Assembly (NCBI GenBank): GCA_050084515.1
Contig: CM114271.1
Location: forward strand, 33,914,001-33,978,000
Length of the DNA stretch: 64,000 nt
DNA from: Blasia pusilla
Taxonomy: Eukaryota > Marchantiophyta > Marchantiopsida > Blasiales
Direction: 5' to 3'
Below the pieces are notes generated by a model that ran no database searches, was not told where the DNA came from, and saw only the letters and a list, made by a program, of their open reading frames with translations. How positions within the stretch are numbered: the first letter of the stretch is position 1; every line of letters starts with the position of its first letter. This document shows positions 1 to 12,810 of this stretch, piece by piece. The position numbers and the translations under genes were made by a program.

Positions 1-1128
1 AGCATGGGATCGTGCGTGTTTGTGTGTGTGTTCGGAGACAGCGATGTATGTTGTGTAGCGATGTGTATGCGCACGACATTGGCCACCTTCTCCTCCTGCT
101 TCAACTTCTTTAGGTACTCGCTTGTTTGGGTGTCCTTCATGTATCCTTCACAAATACTTCTCTCCAGATCTGTTTCCTTACGGAAACATTGCTCTCAAGA
201 CTTGTGTGGTCGATGGCATGTCCTCATCCCTACGATTCAACGCATCTAGAATGACATTATCCTTCCCTAGCTTGTGGATTAATTACACATTCATTAACAC
301 CAAGTATCATGCCATCACAGTTGTTTCGGTGTCACTTGATCATGGGTCTCAAAATACTTGAGTGATACATTATCGGTGAATACTCGAGTCGTGTGAAGTC
401 CCTAATAGTGACACCACTTGCTCAAGAAATGGACCACCGTGAACAACTCTTTCTCATGAGTGGGCCACCTCCGTTTAGTGTCACTAAGCTTCTTGCTCTC
501 GTACGCTACAGGTCTCCCTTCCTGTACCAACATCCTTGCGATGGTGAAATCACTAGCATTAGTATGCACCTCAAAGCGGTTTTCAAACTGTGGCAGCTTT
601 AGAACTGGCTCCTATGATAGGATCTTCTTGACTCGATTGAATGCCTCATTCACTTCTTGGGTTTAGGTTGTGTTAGCAAACTTGGCGGTCCAATCAATGA
701 GTGGTCTCACTATTCCCAAAAAGTTCCTTACATAAGTTCAGTAAAATTGAAGTGCGCCAATGAACCTCCTCATTCCCTTCATTGTAGAAGGTGGCTTCCA
801 CTTGGCGATCGCTTTCATCTTATCCATATTAGGACTAACTCCATGAGCGTTAACCACATGACCCAAGAACTTGATCTTGCGTAATCCCTACTCACTCTTT
901 TCCATATTCCTATATAGCTTGTTTAGCCTTGGTTTCCACACCACCGCTCTCAAATGTCGAACGTGCTCCTCTTGTGACTTCGAATAGATAAGTTTGTCAT
1001 CAATGTAGATGATCACGTACTCATTTGTCTCCTCGTGAAAAATGGAGTTCATCAATGTGGGGAATGTTGGAGGCGCATTACATAGACCAAAAGGGCATCA
1101 CTAAAACTCAAACGAGCCATATCTCGTC
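1..1128 (-). pseudogene. Ty3/gypsy reverse transcriptase-RNase H fragment (chromovirus type), cut by window start
   Basis: Read on the minus strand from about 1128 down to 1, the order is RT palm, RT thumb/connection, RNase H and the RH-integrase linker. The palm shows a PFGLCNAPPTF-like block and the catalytic YIDD at 996-1007, followed by the KIKFLGHVVNAHG block near 790-885. RNase H lies at about 340-660. Its first motif reads HTNASDF where the family has TDASDF, so the first acidic residue looks lost, while HEKEL and VFTDNVSLKYF are kept. The linker (about 150-290) shows LGKDNVILDALNRR. Frames shift several times and stops interrupt it, so it is dead. Family and strand are secure. Whether it belongs to the integrase piece that starts at 1141 on the other strand is inference. 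Confidence 0.88.
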
Positions 1129-1140
1129 CTTTCTTATGAG

Positions 1141-2240
1141 AAGAAACAAGGCTTGTTGCACCCTTTGCCAATTCCAGATGGACTCTTGCTGAGTGTAAGT
1201 ATGGACTTCATTACGAGTCTTCTGGAGTCTGAGGGATACAATGTTATACTTGTGATAGCTCATGAGTGCAGCAAGTCGGGGAGATTTGTGCCAATGGTGG
1301 GCTCCACGATGACCTATACGACTTCTTGATTGTTCTTGGATATTTATTGGCGCGCTTATGGGTTGCTTAGGAGTACTGTTTCAGATTGGGATCCGAAGTT
1401 TACCGGTGCTTTTTGAAAGCACTTATTCATAAGGTTTTGAGTACTTCCTTTTATTTGTAGACGGATGGATAGAAGGAAGAGGTAAACTTGATCGTGAATC
1501 AGTACTTAAGGAATTACGTGAGTGTGGATCAGCGAGATTGGGCAAAGTGGCTAAGTATGGCTGAGTACTCTTACAACTCGACCAAGCATTGTGCAACAAG
1601 AGAATCTCTATTTCTTTTGGCTCATAGACTTGAGCCAGAAGGACCTCTTGACCTTGCGCTTCCAAGGGTACTACATCGGCATAGACCCGAAAAATAACGG
1701 CAAAAGGTTTGTTAGTGGAGATGCGAGAACCAGAGGAGAGAGCAAGAAGAAGTCTTGCAAAGGCTCAACTAAGGTAAGTTAAGCATGCTAACAAGATTCA
1801 GCGCCAAGAATGATTCCATGTAGGGGAGCAAGTGTGGTTGAGTGTGAAGAATTTCACTCTTTTGAAGGAGTTGTCTGCGGGCTATCTGCCATGTATGTTG
1901 GACCGTATGTGATCAAGGAAAACCCGTTTAAGGACATGTATACATTGGAGCTTCCAAAAGAATACAATTCATTTGACTTTCCATGTGCCATTATTGAAGA
2001 AGTGTCTTCAAGATAATATGTGTCCTAAGCGGAGATGGGTGTTGAGACCGCAACCGCTAATTATGAGAATCGGAGTTTGAGGTAGAGACCAAAATGCGTT
2101 TGAGGCGCAGGGCCAACAAGTACAAGTATTTGGTCAAGTGGAAGGGCTATCATGTGAAAGAGGTGACTTGGATGCCGAGGCACATTTGGAACACGCGCAA
2201 GAGGTGTTGCAAGACTTCAAACGGATGCAGTGAAAGCACT
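1141..2240 (+). pseudogene. Ty3/gypsy integrase core and chromodomain, decayed
   Basis: From about 1141 the plus strand reads a GLLHPLPIPD-like linker, then the integrase core: SMDFITSLLESEGYN (first Asp kept), VSDWDPKFTGAF near 1380-1412 (second Asp kept), and the degenerate TDG...EEVN block near 1455-1490. Two family Gln codons there have become TAG. QYLRNYVSVDQRDWAKW and a SYNS block follow. The C-terminal chromodomain lies at about 2070-2230 with KYLVKWKGYHVKEVTW, which places the element among plant chromoviruses. Frameshifts and stops show it is inactive. The matching RT is on the opposite strand immediately upstream, and an LTR of a repeated family follows at 2976. Confidence 0.87.
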
Positions 2241-2975
2241 TGTGTTAGTAAATGGAGTAGCTAAGGGGAATGACTTGCGACCATAGGAAGCTTGGGCCAA
2301 AGGCCGTTGTAACTAGAACAGGCTAGTATTGTAACAAAGGAATGCATGGATTTGGAGATTCGATGCTTGTGTTGTTTGCAATTTGTCTTTGGTAGTGCAT
2401 GGCAATGAGTAGTTCCTTATAGGCGTAGGATATAAGTCAAGAGGATAGACAAGGATTATTTGAGGAGAGAGATTATATTCGGATAAGCACCTAGAACAAG
2501 ACCAAGTGTTGGGTGACTAACACTTGGGCTCGCCCTAGCGTCAACTCGAGAGTGTCAACGGGGCAAGCCACTTAATTTTGGGGCTTGGGATAATCTTACT
2601 CATGAGTGTACGAATGAACTTAGTGACGCGCCTGAGTCAAATATGAGAGCGATCCAAAAGTAGTACAGCTTGTGTACCGTCTAAACAAGTGGGATGTTTA
2701 CGAGATGTGGACCAGAGAAGTCTTAGGTAGCAAACTTAGCCCAGCTTATTTGATAGGTTATATTAGGTTACTTCCGAAAAACTGATATAGACTTATCAAA
2801 GAGGAGATGCTAAATAATGCTAAGTGTTACAAGCAACAACCACAGACTTAGGCCAAATGAGGAATTGCGGGTTAGATACTAGAACGCGATTCGATGTCAA
2901 GGGGACGACTTCCCAAAAGACTTGACATTAGAAGGTTTGTGTTGATAACGACATCAAACTCTAAAGAGGGATGAG
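2241..2975 (+). other. 3' untranslated part of the first chromovirus, with a purine-rich tract next to the LTR
   Basis: No coding similarity is visible between the chromodomain and the LTR. Just before the LTR, AAAGAGGGATGAG (2963-2975) is a purine run in the position of a polypurine tract. LTR copy C at 63564 is also preceded by a purine-rich run. This supports reading the LTR from its TGTCACGACC end. The assignment is positional. Confidence 0.5.
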
Positions 2976-3999
2976 TGTCACGACCCTCATAGCCAAAGAA
3001 GTACCAAGCGGAACATCCAAACTCTAGCGGGCTCATGCCAGGATGGTTTGCGCTTTGGAGAGATCTCTAGAAGAGACAAGTTAGGAAACACAATTGCAAG
3101 ACGCGAGCGAGGTGAGCGTTTTGAGTATTTCATACGTTTATGGTCGCAACTAGGAAACCGAAACCAAAAGCAGACCCGAACTTGAGAGGAGTTGAGTCTA
3201 GGATGAGACGTGGCCAAGGGGTGAGAACCAAATCTGGAACGTGACTAGCGTTTAGGATTTTTTGCTGTATTTTTATCATAAAATTTAATCCCAAGATGCA
3301 TTTGAGACAAGATAAGGTGGCCTTGGAAAGATTATGCAAAGTTGGTTCCAACGCACCAAAGATCTTAGGAAACGCTTAAGCACAGGCTGAGATGTTGACC
3401 AAAAATGACTATACATGGAGTTGAGTTGAGGGTCAAAAAGAGATGCCCATATATCTCTTTCCCAGAGGTAGGGGAAGAGGAGGAATCCCCAGAAGTACTA
3501 GTAAGGAGGAAGGTCTCCAAGGGTACTTGGGACTCGAAACCCACTTTGGGACGTCATGCGGAGACTCAAGGGCACAAAATGGATGAGGAGTTTTGGCATT
3601 GGGATTTCAAACCTGAACCAAGTCCAATAGAGTGGATTTCAGAGGTCCCTAGTTGATTCCAACAATGACTCATATTGTTGGATCTTGGTATGGAAGCTCA
3701 TGCAAGGTCCATTGGATAGTTAGGACCGCAGGGCGCGCAAACGCCGTTTTGTGTGCTTGGACTAACCAAAAAGTCTGTACCAAGTCTCGAAATACTTGCC
3801 CATATTGGGAAGCTAAGAATGAGGGAAGGTTGAGCTTGATGATGACGAGTTGAGGACTTGGTGGGTTGGAAGGCCAATTGATCGAGACCAGACTAATGTA
3901 AGTGTGTTTGGGTGTAGATTGGCAATGAGAGCTTGTCCTACTGAACGTACGCTTCCGAAACACTAAAGATTGATATTCGAGGGGAGTAGGAGCACAACA
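2976..3999 (+). repeat. LTR copy A of the first chromovirus family (about 1.02 kb)
   Basis: It starts TGTCACGACCCTCATAGCC and ends GAGCACAACA, so it has TG...CA ends. It is colinear over its full length with the reverse complement of 36116-37124, over its first 460 bp with 63564-64000, and more loosely with 9690-10517. It sits downstream of the chromodomain on the same strand. On its right it abuts copia gag sequence, with no copia sequence on its left, so it is more likely a 3' LTR than a solo LTR. The other end of the element would lie left of the window. Confidence 0.85.
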
Positions 4000-4678
4000 C
4001 ATTTATTCCAATTTTGAACATTCAAGTCAGTTGAATCACCTTGTGGCTTGGCTTCATCACCTATAACAAGCTCCCATAGTTCTTTATCCATGAGAAATTA
4101 TTTGATGCAAAACTTCTAGGCATTGTAATTCTGCTTATCTAGCTTCTCGCCTATAATTATTGTTGAGGAGTACTCCATGAAGAACAATTTAACTCAAAAA
4201 TTTTAATTTTGTGCTCTCCACTGCTCCAATTGAAGCATAGACCACTCCTTAACATAAATTGACCTGAAATTTTCTAAAATTGATCAACTGTATGGAAGAA
4301 CTAGTTGAAATTGGCCTGTAGAAAGCAAATTACACAACTTTCCTTCAATAATTCAACTTTCCTTCACTGAAATTGCTATTGCGGTTACTCATAATGTCAT
4401 AATCAAGAAATTTTGGATACGTTGGAAATCTATCGATGAGCTCTATGATGGTGAGAACTATCATTTGGTATTATTGTGATCGACGCGTATCCAAATTGCT
4501 AAATCAACATGAAAAGCCTTAAAAAATATCTCCAAAGTTCTGTCACCGTCATAGCTCTACTTGAAATCTTCTACCACTTAGCTCTCATTGAGATTTCCTT
4601 ATCCCAACTTGATATTATATCTTCTCTTGCCTCTCTTCTCTCTTCAAACACCAAGAATTTCAATTGATGTTCTCCTAT
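4000..4678 (-). pseudogene. Ty1/copia gag N-terminal part and leader, interrupted
   Basis: On the minus strand, 4057-4152 encodes the copia gag block KLDKQNYNA then (stop) KFCIK and FLMDKELWELVIGDEAKP, followed by a DSTDLNVQNW-like stretch down to about 4003. The stop after NYNA stands where the family has Trp. The gag reading ends abruptly at the border with the LTR at 3999, so the element was split by insertion. Between gag and the primer-binding site lies about 500 bp of leader with no clear domain. The rest of the copia polyprotein is not in this window. Confidence 0.78.
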
Positions 4679-4691
4679 CACTCTGATATTA
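4679..4691 (-). promoter_or_regulatory. copia primer-binding site (initiator tRNA-Met type, degenerate)
   Basis: The minus strand reads TAATATCAGAGTG directly after an LTR ending ...TCTACA. This resembles the plant retrotransposon PBS TGGTATCAGAGC, complementary to initiator tRNA-Met. It separates the LTR on its right from the gag leader on its left. Confidence 0.7.
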
Positions 4692-4950
4692 TGTAGAAGA
4701 CTATTAAAGAAGCATAAGTGGTGGGATACGACACTCACACTCCCACAATACCATGGAGAATAAAATTTTTGCAATGAGAGAATGAATGGAGGTTGGTCTC
4801 CTTCTCAATTATATAGGATATGTACAAGAAATCCTAACCCTAGTCCTAACCATAGTCTTGAGTTAGACTAATTGTAATTACCTAATCCTAGTGCAGATAA
4901 TCGCGCTTAATTGACTAACCAAGATTTAAGCTTCCCTAATTCGTGTTAGT
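4692..4950 (-). repeat. Ty1/copia 5' LTR (outer boundary approximate)
   Basis: The sequence next to the PBS has the look of a copia LTR: an ATATAGGATATGTACAAG-like stretch and CCTAA-rich short repeats (CCTAACCCTAGTCCTAACC). The inner edge is set by the PBS at 4691/4692. The outer edge near 4950 is a guess because no second copy is present to compare. Confidence 0.6.
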
Positions 4951-5874
<924 letters not shown>

Positions 5875-6251
5875 TCTCTTGAACCCTATATTCTAATCAT
5901 CAGATTGGTCCCAAATTTTCATGGATAATGGATCACTACATGTTGAGTAGTATGGACAGTTCAAATCATGCCAATTAGGATTAGAACTTCCAATAAAATA
6001 GAATTTTCCCCAATCCATCTTTTACTTTTAAATCCACCTTGGGAGCTCGAAATCCATGGGAAAAAAATGTTCTAGGCTCATGGTTGGATGACACATGTCT
6101 TGAAAATTTTTCAATAATTTTTGGGTGACCAGGGAAGAATTTCTCACAAAATGAGGCATCCTCCACATGACCTGGCCTCCAATGTCTTCACTTTGATTCC
6201 CCTTGGTGTTGTCCCTATTCCTTTCGGTTGTAGCCTTAATAACCTCTTCAT
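5875..6251. repeat. direct repeat, copy 1 (0.66-kb period)
   Basis: It shares with 6532-6818, in the same order, the blocks GGATAATGGATCACTACAT, TTAGGATTAGAACTTCCAAT, CATCCTCCACATGACCT (CC variant) and the CTCCTTGGTGTTG-type block, ending in ACCTCTTCA. No coding content is seen in either copy. Confidence 0.8.
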
Positions 6252-6531
6252 GGTTGGATGGATTTGAAAGTGTCTGCTTGCAAGTAAATATGCCGATTAA
6301 AGATCTTCAATGGTTCATATCTTTCTTTTTAGCTTTTCAAATAGGAATGAATTTTTTAATGAGAAAGGCCATGTTTCATTTTTCATACTTCTTGTACATC
6401 CATTAACCCTGGAAAAAATCATCCAACCTCAAGTACAAGTTTGAAGGCCTTGACAAAGTTTCACCATTTTTGGAGGACCAACACTTCACGTATGCCCTCT
6501 TTAGATGCCACAAGCCTTATTTTTCAACATA

Positions 6532-6818
6532 TCTCATGAACCCTAAATTCTGGTCGTTCGATTGATCTGAAATTTTTCAGGGATAATGGATCACTACATT
6601 TGGAGGAGTATTCATAGTTCACATCATGCCCATTAGGATTAGAACTTCCAATAAAAAAATTTGCACCAATCATGGTTGGGTACCATATTCTTTAAAAAGG
6701 TTTCAATATTTTCGGATGACCAAGGAAGAATCCTCCACATGACCTCCAATATCTTCACTTCGGTTCTCCTTGGTGTTGCCCTATTTCTTTTGGTTGTAGC
6801 TTAAATTACCTCTTCACC
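6532..6818. repeat. direct repeat, copy 2 (shortened)
   Basis: Colinear with 5875-6251 but about 90 bp shorter, with internal deletions between the GAACTTCCAAT block and the CCAAGGAAGAAT block. This is probably an old tandem duplication of an intergenic or transposon fragment. Confidence 0.8.
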
Positions 6819-9689
6819 ATTAGATGGTCCTGGAAATATCACAAGTATATATAAGAGTGTTATGTGGAAGTGTAAGAGACTTTAAAAGCACTCGAAAAAT
6901 TCAGATATTTAAAAGCATATTAAATGGGAATGGAAATTTCTAAAGAGAATCACCTAGGAACTTTAAGCCAACTTGCAACCCTGACTTTACATGCCCAAAC
7001 AAGTCTGGCTTACGGCATCAAGACTTGGTGCTTAAATAACAATTGGAAACTCCTCATTCTATTTGTGCTTTTGGTAACCAAAATATTTTAATTCCGAATG
7101 AGAAATTGACTTAGACATATAATATAACTAAGACAAATCAACAAGTTGTGGGCGATCATTTATAGAAGACATCATCATTAACTTTATTTTTTGCATCATT
7201 AATAAATGACTGTGGGAGTATTGGTAGTTGTAAAATATGAGTCATACTTTGAATCATTGTTTGGATAGGACATTCATATACAAGTCATAAAAACTATAGT
7301 TTTTTTTTACTGAAAATGGCTCCAAGATTTTTTTGAAGTGGATGTAGACTATGATCAAAAGATTTGCATAAAAATTTCCTCACCATTACCGTGTAGTAAA
7401 ATGATCCACTATATATAATCCACTCTTATTAGTATAAGAGAGAGTTTTATAAATATTAATTAAATAAAATTAGGAAAATTTTCATGTTTAAGCCTCTGTA
7501 TGGTACCTCATTGTGTCACAATTAGTCATCTAGTTATGGCACATTCACTGCATTTCAAAATTAGTGATCAATTAGTGATCTCTCGACCCTCAATTACCTC
7601 ATTCTTGAAAATTGAATGTGATGGGGATAGCCAACATTGCATCCCAATCCACTTACAACCACCATTGCTACTCTTGTGATCACTTCCCTCTGGACTATGA
7701 GAGAATGCCAAAATATCCATTCAACACCTCATATACAATGACTAGTAGCAACCATAGGCTACCAACACTCACACACAACCAGTGACTCAACAACCACTAG
7801 AAGTGACTACAAGTAATCATTACTTGTATCATCTCATTAGATAAGGAAATCACAACTTCCTAATATGTCATCAATGTTGTTCAAACACTCCTACTGGCAT
7901 GTATTGGACCTTGACTCTTTCATGATGAGTACAAATTTGGCTCAATTATTCTAAAGTGTAATTGAAGAAGCATATGTTTTGCATCTGATTTTTATTGTGC
8001 AGCCTCCTTGTATGATGTTGAACATATTGATGTGATATATTATGCAGTATATTTTATGTTAGTATATATTTGTAGATATGTAAAAATGATGTATGTTGTG
8101 TAGCAATGTTAATACACATGAAACCTATCTCACGACTTGAAACATGGCCAAATAGGTGTACGAGATTCACTCCTTATTCCAAGATGTGAGTTCTATAGAT
8201 GATCGCAATTGGTAGTTTGAATACACACATGCATATGGGAGATTCAACTACTTATTTAAGGATATTTTCATATTTTTGAGATCTTTTCACCAAATATATA
8301 CATATCAATTAGTGTCAACAATGTGCATGAGTGGTGGCATACATATTTAGGTTACCTATTTAGGTTGTGTTCCTACACTTATCTTCTACTATTGAGGATA
8401 TTGGAAATCGGATAATACTTAATATAGAGCTTGTGGAGATGATGGGTTGGATGAGTGTAAGAAAATTCATGATAGTGAATCATGTATAATTATGAGGGTA
8501 TCAGATGTAGATCCTATAAGTAGATAGCTATGGAAGTTTTCCAAGTAGGTGTCTTTTGAATGATCTGGTGTTTCCATTAGCTTGGATAAGCTTATGCAGA
8601 GTTTGGAAGGCTCAAAGTAAGCCCAAGTGCTTTGGTGCATGAATTATATAGGGGTGTCATCCTAGGGTTACCATTAGCCTAATTGAGATAGTGAGGAGTG
8701 TGGGAGGTTGAGAGTGAGCCCAATTTCTTGAGCTTGTGAGGCAAGATGTCATCGCAAAGTTCTTCCAAGGCTGGAAAGGGGTTGCTCAAGAAGAAATGAA
8801 GGATTTCTATAGAGTGGAGTAAAATATTATGAAGTTTTGAGTGAGGAATCAATCATCTGTGCCTCCATTCATTATTGTATTATAATCATTACAAAATAGG
8901 TATGGTAGTAATATCATAGACATTTAGAGTTTTGCGTAGAGAGACATGAGCCATAGAGAGATAAAGCACTTTTTAGATGTGATAATCACCATCAATTTTG
9001 ATGATTTTGTCTAGGATTTAGACAAATTTTTTGAGTTTAGGAGATCAAAATCCCGTCATACTTCAAACGTAGCCTTGAACCATTTTGGGCCCTTCCATGC
9101 CATGAAATAATTTGTTCTAGCATTTGGAGGGGCCTCTCTTTGCACGCTTATTATGAATTTGAATCTTCAAAAGTGTTAGAGATCAACACTTAGAGGGTTT
9201 ATTGGGATTCAAGTTATGTCTCCCTAGTAGTCACAAGGGATATAACATGTTATTAAATATGACTATACCCATACGATGAGACCATGATCTAGAGGAAGAG
9301 AGCAAGTACCATAGCCTAGTTAATCATTCTTGGGTCTCTCATGTTTTTCTCAAGGCTTTGGGGCATATCAATCCCATATTCTTTATGATGATACCATTCT
9401 TACAGATCTCAACTATTGTTGTGTCTCATGGTTTGGTCCATAAAAACTCCTAATACCTCCTTAATCTTAAAAATAGAAATTCTAGGTTTTTCCTTGATTA
9501 TATCATAAAGGTAGATTTTCCTCTGATCAAAGTGTAAGACTTGACTTAGGATCTGCACCTACTCCCATGACCATTGGTCTTGTGTATGACATAAGCTTAA
9601 GTTCATTGAGTCGTAATCTCCTTAATGATATATGACCAAATATACTCATATTAGTCATGGTTTGGGTAAAAAACCTTGCATCTCTCGAG
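6819..9689. other. AT-rich intergenic DNA, no gene seen
   Basis: No ORF of useful length and no transposon domain was recognised. A GGTATCAGATG string at about 8498 recalls a retrotransposon primer-binding site, but no LTR or gag could be tied to it. Confidence 0.6.
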
Positions 9690-10517
9690 TATAAGTCTCT
9701 CCTCATCCCTCAAGCTCAATATATCTATGTGGGGTCAGATATCGACCTAACCCCTCACTTTGCAACACATGAAAGTCATTCAAGACTTCGAAAAAACTTC
9801 CTTGATAGTATGGGAATCTAAATTAAGGCTTATGTTTCGAGTGGTCCCAACTACCGAATGGACTTGCAACAAGTTTTATTCGGAACTCAATATTTTAGCT
9901 TTAAGTCAAGGTCCAAGGTCAGAACCCTTAATTGGATTCCTTGGATTTGTCAAAATCTGAATCCTTTTCGTGCCCTTGGTTCAACCCTTTTGGTTACCAA
10001 GATGGGGTTCAGGGTCTAAACATCCTTGGAGGCCCTCCCCCTTGTACGTAATTAGAGAGAAATCTATCCGCTCCCTTTATCTAAGGAATTCCTCTTGGGC
10101 CGCTTCTTGTGGGTTGGTTTTTAGATTTTTTTTGTGTGTTTGTCTAGATATTTGATGCATTGGAATCAGTTTTTACAAGATTTCCAATGTTTCCTTATGC
10201 ATACCAAATGTATGTTGGGTCCTACCGTTATAAACTCAATATAAAGAGTCCCCAAATAATCAATCAAGTTCCAACATAGGTTGTAGTGTGCTTAAAGTCA
10301 AACTCTTGTAGAATTTGAGCCCTTCTTAAGTTCCACCTAGCGTTTTTGTTCTTCCAGGTCATAACCATCTTAGTATGAGATGCCCATCAAGGATTGTGTC
10401 TCGCTTGTTCAACTCATGTCTCGCTCGTGAGACTTTGACACATTTCCACCCTACTATGTGCCCGCTAGAGTTATTATGTTATGTATTGGCATATGTTTGG
10501 TCACGAGGATCACGATA
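9690..10517 (-). repeat. LTR copy D, old and truncated
   Basis: Colinear with the plus-strand reading of 36116-37124. Shared landmarks in order are a CGTGCCCTTG block, a GATGGGGTTCAGGGTC-like block, CCTTGGAGGCC, CGCTAGAGTT and a terminal TTTGGTCACGAGGATCACGA, corresponding to TTTGGTTATGAGGGTCGCGA. It is far more diverged than copies A to C and its left edge is not clear. No target-site duplication was found. Confidence 0.7.
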
Positions 10518-11340
10518 GGATCCTTGCTAACATGTGTGTCTAAGACTAGTTATTTGCAACATGCCCTTCTTAAACCATTTTTTAATTGTTAGTAGCTTGC
10601 ATTTATTTTACAACCTAGTCTAGGTTTTGGGGAAAAAATTGATCTTCTTCATAAACCTTATAAATTTTTTTTTCAAGATTTCGATATACTTAAAATGAAC
10701 ATATTGTAAGAACCAAAGGAAAATTGTTGAAGAATCCTTGGAATAGCCTTAAATCATAAACATTTAGAACTTAAACTCTTCAAAATTCCAATCAACAAAA
10801 ATTTAGAGTCCATAATTCCATTCAAGTGGCCTTCTACTTTAATCAACCAAAAAAGCAAAGATATTTCCAAAACAATTTTGAAATTATCCTTCCACTTCAA
10901 CCCAATGATTATTTATCAAGGCCGCACCTTTCAACGCACAAAATAAAATAAAATCTTTCTTCCTCCTTTTCTTGATCTACTAACTTGCCACCCATTGTAG
11001 TGCCTCTTGGAACTCATGTTATGTTACTTTCCTATTTAAGTTTTTCATTTCTTTTCTCAATGCCCCATCATAGATATGCTAGGCCAACCCAAAATATTTA
11101 GGCTTCACCACTCCTCAATCATAACATTTCTTGATTCCATGATTTCATTGTAGATCTTGTCTCACTACAATAAATGGTTGTCCATTTGCCATTGTCTTGC
11201 AGTATTGGAGAGCCTTCATGCCTCAATTGAACAAAATTTCAATGACATGCGGTTGTCCATGCCTATTTTGGACAGTTGCAAATGGGAAAAAAAAAAAGGG
11301 GGTTGACTCACACCTCACTCCACCTCTCTTAAAGAAACCA
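10518..11340. other. no gene seen
   Basis: AT-rich sequence with short poly-T and poly-A runs. No domain or long ORF is supported. Confidence 0.6.
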
Positions 11341-11630
11341 TCCCACAATCTCACAAATGGTCTCAAATTCTTGCATTTTTCCAAACTTTCAGTTCCCTTA
11401 CTTTTACTCCCTCAATCTTTGAAAGGCCTTTCCCCCCATCCCACACTCTCACAAACGTTCTCCAAGTCTTGCATTTTTCCAAACTTTCAGTTCCCTTACT
11501 TTAACTCCCTCAAGCTTTGAAAGGCTTTTCCCCATCCCACGCTCTCACAAACGGTCTCACATTCTTGCATTTTTCCAAACTTTCAAGCCCTTTACTTTTA
11601 TTCCCTCAAGAATTAAAAAGCCTTCCCTTT
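11341..11630. repeat. tandem repeat, three copies of about 97 bp
   Basis: Copies begin at 11341, 11439 and 11535 with TCCCACAATCTC, TCCCACACTCTC and TCCCACGCTCTC. Each contains TTGCATTTTTCCAAACTTTC and a TTTACTYCCTCAA-type block. The third copy is the most diverged at its end. The ORF that spans it is a by-product of the repeat. Confidence 0.93.
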
Positions 11631-12810
11631 TTTTTCCCTCACATGTCGATAGAGATGCGTTGAATCCAGGAGGAGTCCACATTCAATGCACCCACCGTTT
11701 TCAGAACAGGTCCGGATACGACAGGATACGCACGATAACGCGTTCTGGTCCGAAACGAAATGAATGGAAAAGAATTGGCCAATTAATGAGGAGAAAAGAA
11801 ATCGATGTCATTGGGCGAGGCGGATTTACTGAACCGTGATTAGTTAGCTCTTTACTTAACTAGTTAGAGAGCGGGCAATAGGAGAGCAACCAAAACCCTT
11901 GCGGATTTTGAAATTTGAATTAAATATATGCGGAAAAGTCCCACTTTGAGTTGTGAGAGCGTTAATAATAACCTGCGTCACCTGTCATTCTCCCCGTAAA
12001 ACCTGCCCATTCCCATTTCCATGGCTCTCTTTGCCGTCAGACACTACACGACACTCCAGTCATGGGTCCCCTCTAGAAGGACCGACTTTCAAGCCGTCCC
12101 CCGTCCTATCCACTCAACGGATCCCCCACTATCTCGTTATTCTGGGCCGAGTCCTCAACCAACTCCCTCGATTTATAGAAAAATGGAATTATATAGGATA
12201 ATACAGCGGCCCCTTTCCAGCGACGGCACTGCGGTCGCACCTAGTCCTAGGTACGGTGCTTACCCAAGAGTACGAGGAACCCAAGAGTCGATCTCGTCCG
12301 TCCCAAAGCAGGGATCGCCTTCTGACCTTGCCATTGGCTCGTAGGTCAAAGGGACCAAGGCAGAACCGGCAGGTTCTGTCCTTATAGTAGTACTGACGGA
12401 GGACCGACAGGCGAGGCAACGGCTGCGCTCCATTTGGCGCGGTAGTAGGGACCGCCTGACCTGACAGTCGTAGGAATCCGTTGGACCCCACCTTCAACGA
12501 TCATGGGGGTGCGGATGCCCTCGATCGTCATGCTTGTCGAAGTAAGTTTTCTGGATTCTTAATCGTTATTTATTTATTATTTTTATTATTTAAACAGAAG
12601 ATTGGTAGTTATCAGTTGGAAACTTAATTTTGCGTATAAGAGGACAAGGAAGTCAACAACATGTGAGGAGGCAAAGAAAGCCGAAACTACAACGAGATAA
12701 TAGAAACAAATCAATACAAGTTCTAATTCAATGAGCCATCTGATTCTAGCACAAGTGATTGGTCAAATGTGAATGGAAGATGAGAAGAGAGCCACCTATC
12801 ACTCCTGCAC
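11631..12810. other. GC-rich, promoter-like stretch left of the Mutator-like element
   Basis: Base composition changes from AT-rich to GC-richer near 11640. Overlapping short ORFs on both strands (11953-12497) have no recognisable product. At 12504-12542 an ATG starts 13 open codons that run into a strong splice donor (GAA|GTAAGT). This could be the first exon of a gene whose remainder was displaced by the element that starts at 12811. Without a homologue this stays weak. Confidence 0.35.

Noticed and set aside
2976-3999. Reading copy A as a solo LTR
   Set aside because: Flanks do not match (ATGAG versus CATTT) and copia sequence lies on one side only, so a 3' LTR of the upstream element fits better.
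8490-8520. GGTATCAGATG string similar to a tRNA-Met primer-binding site
   Set aside because: No LTR end, polypurine tract or gag reading is linked to it; a chance match is likely.
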